DNA of 64,000 nt from Microvirga sp. TS319 (GTDB lineage Bacteria; Pseudomonadota; Alphaproteobacteria; Rhizobiales; Beijerinckiaceae): contig NZ_JBGGGT010000002.1 in NCBI RefSeq assembly GCF_041276405.1, positions 526,001 through 590,000 on the forward strand, in the 5' to 3' direction. This document shows positions 35,237 through 43,587 of the stretch, in pieces. A program made the translations under genes and the position numbers. The notes beneath the pieces were generated by a model. That model was given only the letters and a program-made list of their open reading frames with translations. It made no database searches and was not told where the DNA came from. Position 1 is the first letter of the stretch; each line of letters starts with the position of its first letter.

Positions 35237-36079
35237 GTGATCATGAAGGCCGATCTTGTCGAAGCGAACGGGGCGAATATTCCTGCAATCGGGCTTGGCA
35301 CATGGAGGTTGCAGGATCAGGCCTGCGCCGATGCCGTCCAATGGGCCATCGAAGCAGGCTATCGCCATATCGATACAGCTGCCCGATACGAGAACGAGGC
35401 GGCGGTCGGCGCCGGGATCAGGGCGTCCGGACTGGCCCGCGACGAGGTTTTCATCACCACGAAGGTGTGGCACAGCGATCTGCGTCTCGATGACTTCCGG
35501 CGCTCCGCAGAAGCGAGTCTCAAACGGCTCGGCCTTTCGCAGGTTGATCTTCTGCTCATCCACTGGCCGAACAGCGATGTGCCGCTGGCCGAATCGCTCA
35601 ATGCTCTCGCCGAGGCGAAGCGGAGCGGCCTGACACGCCATATCGGCGTTTCCAACTTCCCGGCGCGTCTGCTCGAACAAGCCGTGCAGCAATCGTGCGA
35701 GCCGCTGACGGTGAACCAATGCGAGTACCATCCCTATCTGGATCAGAGCCGCGTGCGTGCGGCCTGCCGGGCATATGGAACCGCTTTCACGTCCTACTGT
35801 CCCCTCGGGCGAGGTGAACTGACGCAGGAGCCGCTGATCGAGGCCATTGCGGGAAAATACGGCAAGACGCCCGCGCAGGTGGTGCTGCGCTGGCACGTGC
35901 AACAGCCAGGGACCGTCGCGATTCCGAAATCGGGCAATCGGCAGCGCATTGCGGAAAACCTGAACATTTTCGATTTCGTTCTGTCGGGTGAAGAGATGCG
36001 GAATATTTCGGGCCTCGCGCGCCCGGATGGCCGCATGGTGCGTCCGGCCTGGGATATGGATTTCGAGGACGAAATTTGA
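35237..36079 (+). CDS. Aldo/keto reductase (2,5-diketo-gluconate reductase-like)
   Basis: The 280-residue protein has the aldo/keto reductase pattern: GLGTWRLQD, GYRHIDTAARYENEAAVG with the catalytic Tyr, ITTKVW with the catalytic Lys, and LLIHWPN with the catalytic His. The cofactor-binding end is AIPKSGNRQRIAENL. It would reduce an aldehyde or ketone with NADPH in the cytosol. The start is GTG at 35237 or ATG at 35243; both follow GAGGAG. The kinase genes follow on the same strand, suggesting carbonyl-compound metabolism. Confidence 0.9.
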   Translation: MIMKADLVEANGANIPAIGLGTWRLQDQACADAVQWAIEAGYRHIDTAARYENEAAVGAGIRASGLARDEVFITTKVWHSDLRLDDFRRSAEASLKRLGLSQVDLLLIHWPNSDVPLAESLNALAEAKRSGLTRHIGVSNFPARLLEQAVQQSCEPLTVNQCEYHPYLDQSRVRAACRAYGTAFTSYCPLGRGELTQEPLIEAIAGKYGKTPAQVVLRWHVQQPGTVAIPKSGNRQRIAENLNIFDFVLSGEEMRNISGLARPDGRMVRPAWDMDFEDEI

Positions 36080-36147
36080 AGGATCCTTCTGTCTCTCAAC
36101 GATTTCTTCGAGGCGGTCGTCGCGCGGTCGAGGTCACTTGAAAATGA

Positions 36148-36187
36148 CCCAATTCCGGAATACGGTTTTCAGGTCCGAATTTGGGAC
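36148..36187. promoter_or_regulatory. Possible operator upstream of dhaK
   Basis: An imperfect inverted repeat has outer arms CCCAATTCCGG and TCCGAATTTGGG, about 14 nt apart. It lies in the 180-bp gap before the dhaK start, at the right place for a regulatory site. Symmetry is imperfect and no regulator is assigned. Confidence 0.3.
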
Positions 36188-36260
36188 GATTTAGAGGCCT
36201 CGGCCCTTGCGCCTTATGCGACGGTTAGACGGCCAGACAGGGCGGAAGGCGCACAATCGA

Positions 36261-37259
36261 ATGAAGAAGCTGATGAATCACGCGTCCACCTACGTGGACG
36301 AGATGCTTGACGGGCTGGTGATGGCCAATCCCTCTCTCGTCCGGGATGGAGCTGGCGGACGCGTCATCCGCCGGGCCGAGCGGATTCGCCAGGGCAAGGT
36401 GGGCGTCGTGTCCGGCGGCGGCTCCGGCCATCTGCCGCTCTTTACCGGCTATGTGGGGCCGGGGCTCCTCGACGCCTGCTCGATCGGCAATGTTTTCGAA
36501 GGGCCCAACGTTGATTCCTGCATGGATGCCATCCGTCTCGCCAATGGCGGTCAGGGCGTCCTGTGCCTCTATGGCAATTACGGCGGCGACCGCATGAACT
36601 TCAACATGGCCGGTGAGTTTCTGGCCGATGAGGGGATCGAGACCACGACGGTGCTCGGGACGGACGACATCGCCAGCGGTTCTCCGGAGGAACGGGACCG
36701 GCGCCGGGGTGTCGCCGGCATCATGTATGCGTACAAGGCCGCGGGCGCGAAGGCGGAGCAGGGCGGGTCCCTGCAGGACGTCACCACCGTCGCCGCCAAG
36801 GCCGTCGCGCGCACGCGGACGGTAGGGATTGCTCTCGCTCCCTGCCAGGTGCCTGGCGCGGCGCAGCCGACCTTCACCATTGCCGACGACGAGATGGAAA
36901 TGGGAATGGGCATCCATGGCGAGCCCGGAATCTGGCGCAACAAGATGAAGCCCGCCGATGCGATCGCGGACGAGATGGTTGAGCGCCTCCTCGCTGACAG
37001 GCCCGATGATGCGGGACATCGCGTCTCGCTTCTTGTGAACAGCCTCGGGGCGACGCCTCTCGAAGAGCTGTTCATTCTCTATCGCCGCATCGCGCAGCAG
37101 CTCGACAAGGCCGGGATCACGATCGTCCACCCGCTCGTCGGACGCTACACGACGTCGATGGAAATGGCGGGAGCGTCGGTCAGCCTGTGCTTTACCGATC
37201 CGGAGCTCGAGGAGCTTCTCGCAGCGCCGGCATCGTGCCCGTTCTGGAGGGTGGGCTGA
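36261..37259 (+). CDS. dhaK: Dihydroxyacetone kinase subunit DhaK-like
   Basis: The 332-residue protein from the ATG at 36261 (MKKLMNHASTYVDEML) has the DhaK signature GVVSGGGSGHLPLFTGYVG and NYGGDRMNFNMA. MGMGIHGEPGIWR carries the histidine that binds the ketone covalently. It phosphorylates dihydroxyacetone or a related ketotriose/ketotetrose together with DhaL. An in-frame ATG at 36207 gives an unlikely leader. It overlaps dhaL by one base (TGATG). No dhaM gene is seen, so the phosphate donor (ATP or a distant PTS protein) is undetermined. Confidence 0.9.
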   Translation: MKKLMNHASTYVDEMLDGLVMANPSLVRDGAGGRVIRRAERIRQGKVGVVSGGGSGHLPLFTGYVGPGLLDACSIGNVFEGPNVDSCMDAIRLANGGQGVLCLYGNYGGDRMNFNMAGEFLADEGIETTTVLGTDDIASGSPEERDRRRGVAGIMYAYKAAGAKAEQGGSLQDVTTVAAKAVARTRTVGIALAPCQVPGAAQPTFTIADDEMEMGMGIHGEPGIWRNKMKPADAIADEMVERLLADRPDDAGHRVSLLVNSLGATPLEELFILYRRIAQQLDKAGITIVHPLVGRYTTSMEMAGASVSLCFTDPELEELLAAPASCPFWRVG

Positions 37260-37867
37260 TGGGTTTCGGAACATCCGACATCTCCGCGGCCATCGCGCGG
37301 GCAAAGGCGCGCATGGCCACGCTCGAGCAGGATCTGAATGCGGCCGATTCCCACCTTGGAGATGGTGATACGGGCGGAATGCTGGCCCGTGTCATCGACC
37401 GCCTCTCCGAGGAAAATTTGAACGGCACCGAGGATGTCGGCGCGGCCTTTTCCGCGCTGGCCCGCGCTGCGGTTTCGGCGACGGGCTCAAGCCTCGGCAC
37501 TCTTCTGGCGACCGCTCTGATGACCATGTCCAAGGCGACGCGCGGTCGGGCAGATGTGCCGTGGTCCGAGCTGGGCGATCTCCTGGCGGGGGCGCGGGAT
37601 GCCATGCTCGCCCGTGGAGGCGCCAAGCTCGGCGACAAGACAGTGATCGATGCGCTTGACGCCGTCGCGAATGCAACGCGCGGGGTCGAGGATGGCACGG
37701 CTCTTGCACGCGCGGCGAGCGTCTCCGCGGCGGATGTCCTCGCGCGCTTCCGGGACGAGCCCTGCCGGATGGGGCGGGCGCGCATGTTCGGCGACAAGAG
37801 CCGTGGCATGGACGATCCGGGAATGCTGGCCCTCGTCCGGCTGACGGACGCGATTGCAGGATTCTGA
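37259..37867 (+). CDS. dhaL: Dihydroxyacetone kinase subunit DhaL-like
   Basis: The 202-residue helical protein carries the nucleotide/metal-binding motif DSHLGDGDTGGML near residues 33-45, then SATGSSLGTLLATAL and GRARMFGDKSRGMDDPG. It supplies the ATP/ADP site for DhaK. Start and stop fit the usual size of about 200-210 residues. It is the last gene before a repeat block. Confidence 0.9.
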   Translation: MGFGTSDISAAIARAKARMATLEQDLNAADSHLGDGDTGGMLARVIDRLSEENLNGTEDVGAAFSALARAAVSATGSSLGTLLATALMTMSKATRGRADVPWSELGDLLAGARDAMLARGGAKLGDKTVIDALDAVANATRGVEDGTALARAASVSAADVLARFRDEPCRMGRARMFGDKSRGMDDPGMLALVRLTDAIAGF

Positions 37868-37893
37868 GCCGCGATGGCGCTGGCTTCTCGTTA

Positions 37894-38040
37894 AAGCATC
37901 GAACGCAAAAGTGGGCACCGGTTTTGCGTGAAAAGATGCTCATAAAACCATAGACTTAGAGCATCGAACGCACAAGTGGGCACCGGTTTTGCGTTCGATG
38001 CTGTAGAGCATTTTGGGCGAAGTGGATCCGGTTCGCCGTC
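37894..38040. repeat. Dispersed palindromic repeats, two tandem copies
   Basis: Two 34-bp copies starting AGCATCGAACGC (37895-37928 and 37960-37993) differ at one position. A module at 38007-38040 then resembles the palindrome at 45730-45757. They sit between the convergent dhaL and iclR genes; no gene is supported. Confidence 0.8.
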
Positions 38041-38121
38041 CAAGAATGCAGCCGAGCCGAAGAAAAGAGCCGATTCCGCTGACATGGAAACAGCTCCAGG
38101 TCTGCGCCGTTTCAGGGCGCG

Positions 38122-39027
38122 TCAGTGATTGTAGCCCAGCCTCTGCGAGATCGAATTGGCGTGGTGCACGACGACCTTCGCGAAATCCTCGACTTCCGAC
38201 ACCGGCAGCTGCCAGGCGGGCCCGCTGATCGACAAGCCTGCAAAGACTTGGCCGGACTGGTTGCGGATCGGAGCGCCGATGCAGCGCAGGCCCGGCTGAT
38301 GCTCGCCGTCATCCACCGAATATCCGCGCTTGCGGATCTTCTTCAGCTCCGCCTTGAGAACATCCCCCTTGGTGATGGTCGATTCCGTGAAGCGTGTAAG
38401 ACCGCCTGCGATGAGACGGTCGACGACCTCATCGGGCTGATAGGCCAGAATGGCTTTTCCGACGCTCGTGCAATGAGCCGGCGCATTCTCGATGAAGGTC
38501 ATCGATCCGGAGCTCTCCGAGGCGGAATCGGCACGTTGGATTACCACGGCGCGGGATCCGTCGAACACCGCCAAGTGAACCGATTGGCCGCTGAACCGGC
38601 GCAGCGCGTCCACCATCGGGCGGGCCTCGCGATGCAGATCGAGATTGGACAAGGCCACGCTGCCGAGCTCGAACAGCTTGAGGCCCAGCCGGTAGCGATC
38701 GCGCTCTCGGTCCTGGTCGAGAAAGCCCACATCGCGCAGGGATGCCATCATCCGATGAGCGGTGGAGCGGGGCAGGCCCGTGCGCTGGCAAATCTCCGCC
38801 AGAGAGAGATTCCTGTCGTTGACGGAAAAGCAGTCGAGAACGCGCACCAGCTTGGACAGGGACTTGAGATTGTCGTCCGCGCTGCGGCCGGCCTTGGCCT
38901 CAGCGCCTGTTCCATCCACGCGAGACGACTTGCTTCTGGTCGTCTTGGGCGTAGGAGTGCTCTCTGAAGATGCTGGCGCCTCGGCGGTCAATGCGGCTAC
39001 CTGGTCCTTCACTCGCGATGTAGCCAT
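38122..39027 (-). CDS. IclR family transcriptional regulator
   Basis: The 301-residue protein has a long polar N-terminal leader (about 50 residues) and a winged helix-turn-helix (SLAEICQRTGLPRSTAHRMMASL). An effector-binding IclR domain follows (HCTSVGKAILAYQPDE, RGYSVDDGEHQPGLRCIGAPI). It lies downstream of the dha genes and beside the sugar ABC operon, which it probably controls. The dyad AATCCC-N7-GGGATT in its own promoter recurs upstream of the ABC ATPase gene. The effector is unknown. Confidence 0.92.
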   Translation of the reverse strand: MATSRVKDQVAALTAEAPASSESTPTPKTTRSKSSRVDGTGAEAKAGRSADDNLKSLSKLVRVLDCFSVNDRNLSLAEICQRTGLPRSTAHRMMASLRDVGFLDQDRERDRYRLGLKLFELGSVALSNLDLHREARPMVDALRRFSGQSVHLAVFDGSRAVVIQRADSASESSGSMTFIENAPAHCTSVGKAILAYQPDEVVDRLIAGGLTRFTESTITKGDVLKAELKKIRKRGYSVDDGEHQPGLRCIGAPIRNQSGQVFAGLSISGPAWQLPVSEVEDFAKVVVHHANSISQRLGYNH

Positions 39028-39106
39028 TGAAACCGTCCCTTGAAATACTTGCTTTTGCTATGTCCTTGGAAGGATCAAGGCGGCGTTTCTAAACGCCGGT
39101 TCCTTC

Positions 39107-39125
39107 AATCCCACATCACGGGATT
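39107..39125. promoter_or_regulatory. Candidate IclR operator in the iclR promoter
   Basis: The perfect dyad AATCCC, 7-nt spacer, GGGATT lies 80-98 bp upstream of the IclR start. The same design occurs at 43498-43516, and a degenerate copy is at 42630-42648. Confidence 0.5.
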
Positions 39126-39284
39126 ATAATAGTTAAAGTGGCTTGGTCAATTCTTAGGCACTGAGGCCGGTCCAAAGGCTGGAACCTGATGCGGCGCCAC
39201 CGATGCGGGAACGGATAGGAGCAAGGCCTGCGCACGCCAAGGTAACCATCCTTGCAGCGTCTCCGTTCCTTGCCTCGCATCGGA

Positions 39285-40121
39285 TCAGCCTTTCACGGCT
39301 CCGGACAGGACGCCGCGCAGGACGTAGCGTTGCGCGAACATGAACAGAATCACCACGGGAACCGTCGCGAGCGTGCCCATGGCCATGATCTCGCCCCAGC
39401 GGATATCGAAGGAAGTGATGAACTCTGAGATGCCGACCGGAATCGTCTTCATTGGTGCAGCCGACATGATGATGCTGGCGAACAGGAACTCGTTCCACGA
39501 CTGGACGAAGACGAAGATGCCGACCGAGAATATGCCGGGCAGCGAAAGCGGCAGGATGATTTTCACGAAGGTGGAGAAATAGGATGAGCCGTCGACCCAG
39601 GCCGCCTCGTCGATCTCTCGCGGGATCCCGGCGAAGAAGGATCGCAGCATCCACACGGCGAACGGAAAGGTGAGGATCGAATGGCATATCACGAGGCCGA
39701 GATAGGTATCGGTCAATCCCAGGAAGGCGAGCGTCATGTAGATGGGAACGAACAGGACGATCGCCGGGAACATGTAGGTGATCAGGGCCGCGAAGAGAAA
39801 GAGGTTCTTGCCCGGGAAGTCGAAACGCGTCACCGAATAAGCCGCGAGCACGCCGATCACGAGACAGACGATCGTGGTCAGGGCTCCGACGATGAAGCTG
39901 TTGAGAAAGAAGGTGGGGGCCGATGTCGCCGTGAAGATGGCGCGGTACCACTCGAGGGTGAAGGATTCCGGCAGGATCGCCGGCGGAGACACGAAGAGTT
40001 CCGTCGGCGGTTTGAGGGACGAGATCATCATCCACAGGAGTGGCAAGCCGATGAAGGCCATCAGCGCCAGAGACGCGGCGTAGACGGTGGCGTTCGCCGT
40101 GATCGAGTTGGGGTTGGACAT
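39285..40121 (-). CDS. Carbohydrate ABC importer permease (MalG-type)
   Basis: The 278-residue inner-membrane protein has six hydrophobic helices and the EAA loop EIDEAAWVDGSSYFSTFVKIILPLSLPG. It begins with the usual short N-terminal leader and PLLWMMISSLKPPTELF, characteristic of MalG-type sugar permeases. It is the last gene of the minus-strand transporter operon, 2 bp after the broken MalF-type gene. Without a working partner it may not be able to form a transporter. Confidence 0.9.
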   Translation of the reverse strand: MSNPNSITANATVYAASLALMAFIGLPLLWMMISSLKPPTELFVSPPAILPESFTLEWYRAIFTATSAPTFFLNSFIVGALTTIVCLVIGVLAAYSVTRFDFPGKNLFLFAALITYMFPAIVLFVPIYMTLAFLGLTDTYLGLVICHSILTFPFAVWMLRSFFAGIPREIDEAAWVDGSSYFSTFVKIILPLSLPGIFSVGIFVFVQSWNEFLFASIIMSAAPMKTIPVGISEFITSFDIRWGEIMAMGTLATVPVVILFMFAQRYVLRGVLSGAVKG

Positions 40122-40123
40122 GA

Positions 40124-41071
40124 TCAGCGCCTGCTCGCGAGCTTCAGGACCAGAAGATAGACGGAGATGACGGCCAGAAGGATGAGGCCCAGCATTACCG
40201 CGAGGGCGGAGCCGTAGCCGAAGCGGAAGAAGCCCATGCTTTCTTGGTAGATCCAGATCGGCCAGTGCTCGGTGGTGCCGGCCGGGCCGCCGCGGGAGAT
40301 CAGCCAGATGATGTCGAAGAAGGTCACGGTCCAGATAAGGCGCAGCAGGAACAGAACCTTGGTCACGTCAGCCAGGTGCGGCAGCGTCACGTAGAGAAAC
40401 TGCTGCCAGGTCGAGCCGCCGTCGACGGCGGCCGCTTCGTACTGGTCCTGCGGGATGGATTGCAGGGCCGCCCAGTAGGAGATCATCACGAAGGGAAATC
40501 CGCGCCAGATATTGGCCAGCACCACGCTCACCATCGAGCCCGCAGGCGTCGCCAGGGGCGATTGGTTGGGAGCCAGAAGGCCCATCGATTGCAGTACGCT
40601 GCTCACGATACCGAAGCTCCCGTCGAGCATCCAGCGCCAGAACAGCGCAAGGGCGATCACCGGCACGACATACGGCAGAAGCAGGACCGTCCTGATGATC
40701 TTCATCCCGGGAAGATCGCTGTTGACGCATAGGGCCGCCAGAAGGCCCAAGGCGAACTAGCCGGCCAGCGACGTGACCGTCCAGACGAAGGTGTTCCAGG
40801 CGATCGTCGGGAGTTTCGGCGACGTCAGAATTTCGAGATAATTGCCGAGGCCGACGAATTGCTCGGAATTGTCGAAGATGCTCAGCGAGTAGAAGCTCAG
40901 CCGGATCGCGTCGAAAACCGGATAGGCCACGAAGATCAGCATGAAGAGCACGGCGGGGACGATGAACATCCCGCCGACGAATTGCTGCTGATGGAAGATG
41001 GTTGCACGGGGCGGGGAGGTCATCCGGATCTCTGCCGTCGGCTGCTGATCGAGCATGTTGGTGCTGGCCAC
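40124..41071 (-). pseudogene. Carbohydrate ABC importer permease (MalF-type) interrupted by TAG
   Basis: Read through, this frame gives a normal 315-residue MalF-type permease with an N-terminal VGGMFIVPAVLFMLIFVAYPVF and an EAA loop EAAAVDGGSTWQQFLYVTLPH. A TAG at 40759-40757 (complement of CTA) interrupts it after residue 104, between TVTSLAG and FALGLLAAL, in a transmembrane region. The downstream frame continues at once with no shift. A single C-to-T change from CAG would explain it. Either the gene is inactivated or the base is an error. A TTG at 40750 could start the distal 208 residues, but that would lack the first helices. Confidence 0.85.
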
Positions 41072-41201
41072 TATAGCGATCCTGTTTGCATGGACGTTCT
41101 CGGGACCGTCTTGACCCGGCGGTCGTCCTGTCCGGTCCGCGAGAACGGGGGTGCGGGACGGCCCCGTTCTCCGACGTTTGAGGCCGCCGTGGCGGCCGCG
41201 G

Positions 41202-42578
41202 TTACTTCTTGATCTGGGCGACCTGCGCCTTCAGCTGCGTCGCCATCTGTTCGACCGCCTGCTGGGAGGTGGTCCTGCCGAGGGCGGCGTTCTGGATTGC
41301 GTCGCCGATGAAGCTCGTCGCCTCGATCTGGCCCGTCAGCGGATTGAGCCCTGCCTCCTGGCCATAGCGGTACCAGTTCTGCATGACCTTGTTGAAGATC
41401 ACATCGAGTTCGGGTTTGAACCGCTTCACGTAAGGATTGTCGTTATAGGCCTGGCTCTCGAAAGCGCTGCGCGTGGCGGGCAGCGCGAAGATCGGGCGGG
41501 AATTGGCGCGGTTCGCGACCTTCTCCGGCGTGTAGAGGCAGGAGAGAAGCTCCTTCGAGGCGGCTTCCTTTTCGGGCGTCGACTTTCCAACGAGGTAGTA
41601 ATAGCCACCGTTCAGAGCCGCCGCCGGAGGCTTGCCGGCCTCGGGGCCGGGGAGGGGGAACACGCCCATATTATCGAGCATGGACGGATTCTGCTCGGCC
41701 GCGATCAGAACAACCGCGCCCCACTCGTTGGCCATCGCGACCGTGCCCTGGACATAGGCGTTGCGGTAATCGCTCCACGACCACTCGACGCTCGCGGGCG
41801 GGGACGCCTTCTTGTAGAGGGTCAACATCGTGTCGAGGGATTTGATGGCCTCGTCCTTGTGCTTGTCGAAGACGTATTCGCCCGTCTTCGGATCAAAGAT
41901 CGTGCCGCCCGCCGCATAGAAGAACTGGAAGAAGGTCTGCGGCGCCACGAGCGAGCGGCCCATCGGAACCGCGAAGCCGTAGGTATCGGGCGTGCCGTCC
42001 TTGTTCTTGTCGACCGTGAGTTTCTCCGCGGCCTCGATCAGCTGGGGCCAGGAGACGGGAATCTCGATATTGGCCGCCTTGAACAGATCCTTGCGGTACC
42101 AGACTTCCTGGTGCAGGGCCCAGTCGGGAACGCCCCAGACCTCGCCGTCCTTCCGAACCGCGTTCAAATAGGAGGGCAGGAAATCGTTCTCGCCGATCTT
42201 CTTCACCACGTCCGTCACGGGAACGAGGCCACCGCGCGCCTGCACGAAGGCAACCGCGCCTTCGAGGGTATTCATGATGTTGGGCGCCTGGCCGTTGCGC
42301 ATCGACGTGATGAGGCGGGTATACATCGTATCGAAGGGAACGGTCTCGAAATTCACCTTCAGGTCCGCGATCCCGGCGGCGCATTGATCGACCTGCGCCT
42401 TGATGACATTCGCCTGGGCGGCGGTCGTCAGGTTGGTCCAGAAGCTCAGCTCGACCGCCATGGCTCCGCCGATGCCGCCCATCCCGACGGAAAGAGCGGT
42501 TGCGAGAAGGGCGCCCTTCAGGGGCACCGAGCGTGCTCGAGCGGACACGGCGCGCCGAAAAGTCCGGTTGCGTGGCAT
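41202..42578 (-). CDS. Sugar ABC importer periplasmic binding protein
   Basis: The 458-residue protein starts at the ATG at 42578 behind AAGGAGAGG. An arginine-rich N-terminus leads into a signal peptide (LLATALSVGMGGIGGAMA). The family 1 binding-protein body has VELSFWTNLT, NIMNTLEGAVAFVQARGGLVPV, and WEMSWSD-like aromatic ligand-contact regions (SVEWSWSDYRNAY). It binds a carbohydrate-like ligand in the periplasm. It heads the minus-strand transporter operon, divergent from the truncated FAD oxidoreductase gene. Confidence 0.9.
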   Translation of the reverse strand: MPRNRTFRRAVSARARSVPLKGALLATALSVGMGGIGGAMAVELSFWTNLTTAAQANVIKAQVDQCAAGIADLKVNFETVPFDTMYTRLITSMRNGQAPNIMNTLEGAVAFVQARGGLVPVTDVVKKIGENDFLPSYLNAVRKDGEVWGVPDWALHQEVWYRKDLFKAANIEIPVSWPQLIEAAEKLTVDKNKDGTPDTYGFAVPMGRSLVAPQTFFQFFYAAGGTIFDPKTGEYVFDKHKDEAIKSLDTMLTLYKKASPPASVEWSWSDYRNAYVQGTVAMANEWGAVVLIAAEQNPSMLDNMGVFPLPGPEAGKPPAAALNGGYYYLVGKSTPEKEAASKELLSCLYTPEKVANRANSRPIFALPATRSAFESQAYNDNPYVKRFKPELDVIFNKVMQNWYRYGQEAGLNPLTGQIEATSFIGDAIQNAALGRTTSQQAVEQMATQLKAQVAQIKK

Positions 42579-42629
42579 GGTTTCCTCTCCTTGGGGGCGG
42601 GCGTTCAGCAATCTTATCGTGCTTGCATT

Positions 42630-42648
42630 TATCCCGTATAATGGACTA
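42630..42648. promoter_or_regulatory. Degenerate IclR-type operator in the divergent promoter
   Basis: TATCCC, 7 nt, GGACTA matches the left half of the AATCCC-N7-GGGATT design but only part of the right half. It lies between the binding-protein and FAD-oxidoreductase genes. Support is weak on its own. Confidence 0.3.
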
Positions 42649-42685
42649 CGCTCCCGCGCCAGTCAATCAGCAACTAGGTCAAGGG

Positions 42686-43437
42686 ATGAGAAGCGTTATC
42701 GAGCCGCGACGGGAGATCCCGGTTCGCGGCAGCTACGACGTGGTGGTCGCAGGCGGCGGAACGGCCGGCATCACGGCCGCGATCGCGGCTGCGCGCAACG
42801 GCGCGCGCGTGCTGCTGGTCGAACGCGGTGGATTTCTCGGAGGACACATCGCGACGCAACTGCTCGAACACAGTGCCGGATGGTTCGACGCGAAGGGGCG
42901 CAAGATCGTCGGCGGCATCCCCGACGAGCTTGTCGAGCGCGTCGTCGCACAGGGTGCATCGGCGGGTCACGTGCGCGACGATACGGGCTATACGCTCTAT
43001 CGCTTCCCGGTCAGTCACGAGGAATTCAAATCGGTCGTCACGGGATGGATTGCCGAGGCCGGGATCGACATTCTCGTTCACTCGCCCGTTGCCGCCGTCC
43101 TGAAGGGCGAGGGTGATCGCACGGTCGTCGTTATCGAGAACAAGTCGGGGCGCATTGCGTATGAAGCCTCGACCATCGTAGATACGACATCCCGTTCGGC
43201 TGTCTTCTTCCGGAGGGGCTTCCGTCCATCATCGTCGCAGGTCGCTGCATCTCGGCCGAGCGCAGGGCTTTGGCCAGCGCGAGAATCACCGGAACATGCA
43301 TGGCGATGGGACAGGCGGCCGGTACGGCGGCCGCCCTGGCGGCCACGCAGGGCTGCCCGATGCCCGCTATCGACGTCGCTGCGCTCCAGCGTCTCCTGAA
43401 GGCTCAAGGGGCAATCTTCGACGGCATCGGTGCATGA
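42686..43437 (+). pseudogene. FAD-dependent oxidoreductase remnant with internal deletion
   Basis: The N-terminal 165 or so residues are a good FAD-dependent oxidoreductase (YDVVVAGGGTAGITAAIAAARNG dinucleotide fold, GGFLGGHIATQLLEH) ending at ASTIVD. From about 43182 the sequence continues in another frame as YDIPFGCLLPEGLPSIIVAGRCISAE and TCMAMGQAAGTAAAL, the family's C-terminus, closing at a TGA at 43435. Intact members are about 430-460 residues, so roughly 190 residues are missing and the join breaks the frame. The literal frame ends at 43399 in nonsense. The gene sits between the two halves of a sugar transporter, so it probably once acted on the imported compound. Confidence 0.85.
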
Positions 43438-43497
43438 GGTTCGATACGCGGCTCGCGACTTGACACATCCCGTCAGCTGCGCAATCTTGCGGGAGCT

Positions 43498-43516
43498 AAT
43501 CCCGAAAAACGGGATA
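43498..43516. promoter_or_regulatory. Candidate IclR operator upstream of the sugar ABC ATPase
   Basis: AATCCC, spacer GAAAAAC, GGGATA has the same spacing as the dyad at 39107-39125. It lies 72 bp before the ATPase start. With its own promoter here, the ATPase gene could be expressed even though the preceding gene is broken. Confidence 0.5.
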
Positions 43517-43587
43517 TGAATCCAAGAACTGTATCGCGCTCTCCCGGATCGGCTTTGGGCGGGCACGCATAAAGGTAGGACAACGCC

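Noticed and set aside
40124..40750. Separate short permease of 208 residues
   Set aside because: It lacks the N-terminal helices and continues in frame from the 104-residue segment upstream after one TAG. One broken gene is simpler than two genes.
42500..43399. Single 299-codon gene for the FAD oxidoreductase
   Set aside because: The first 62 codons are out of family, and the last 70 or so are out of frame relative to the family's C-terminus, which lies in another frame. It is treated as a pseudogene.
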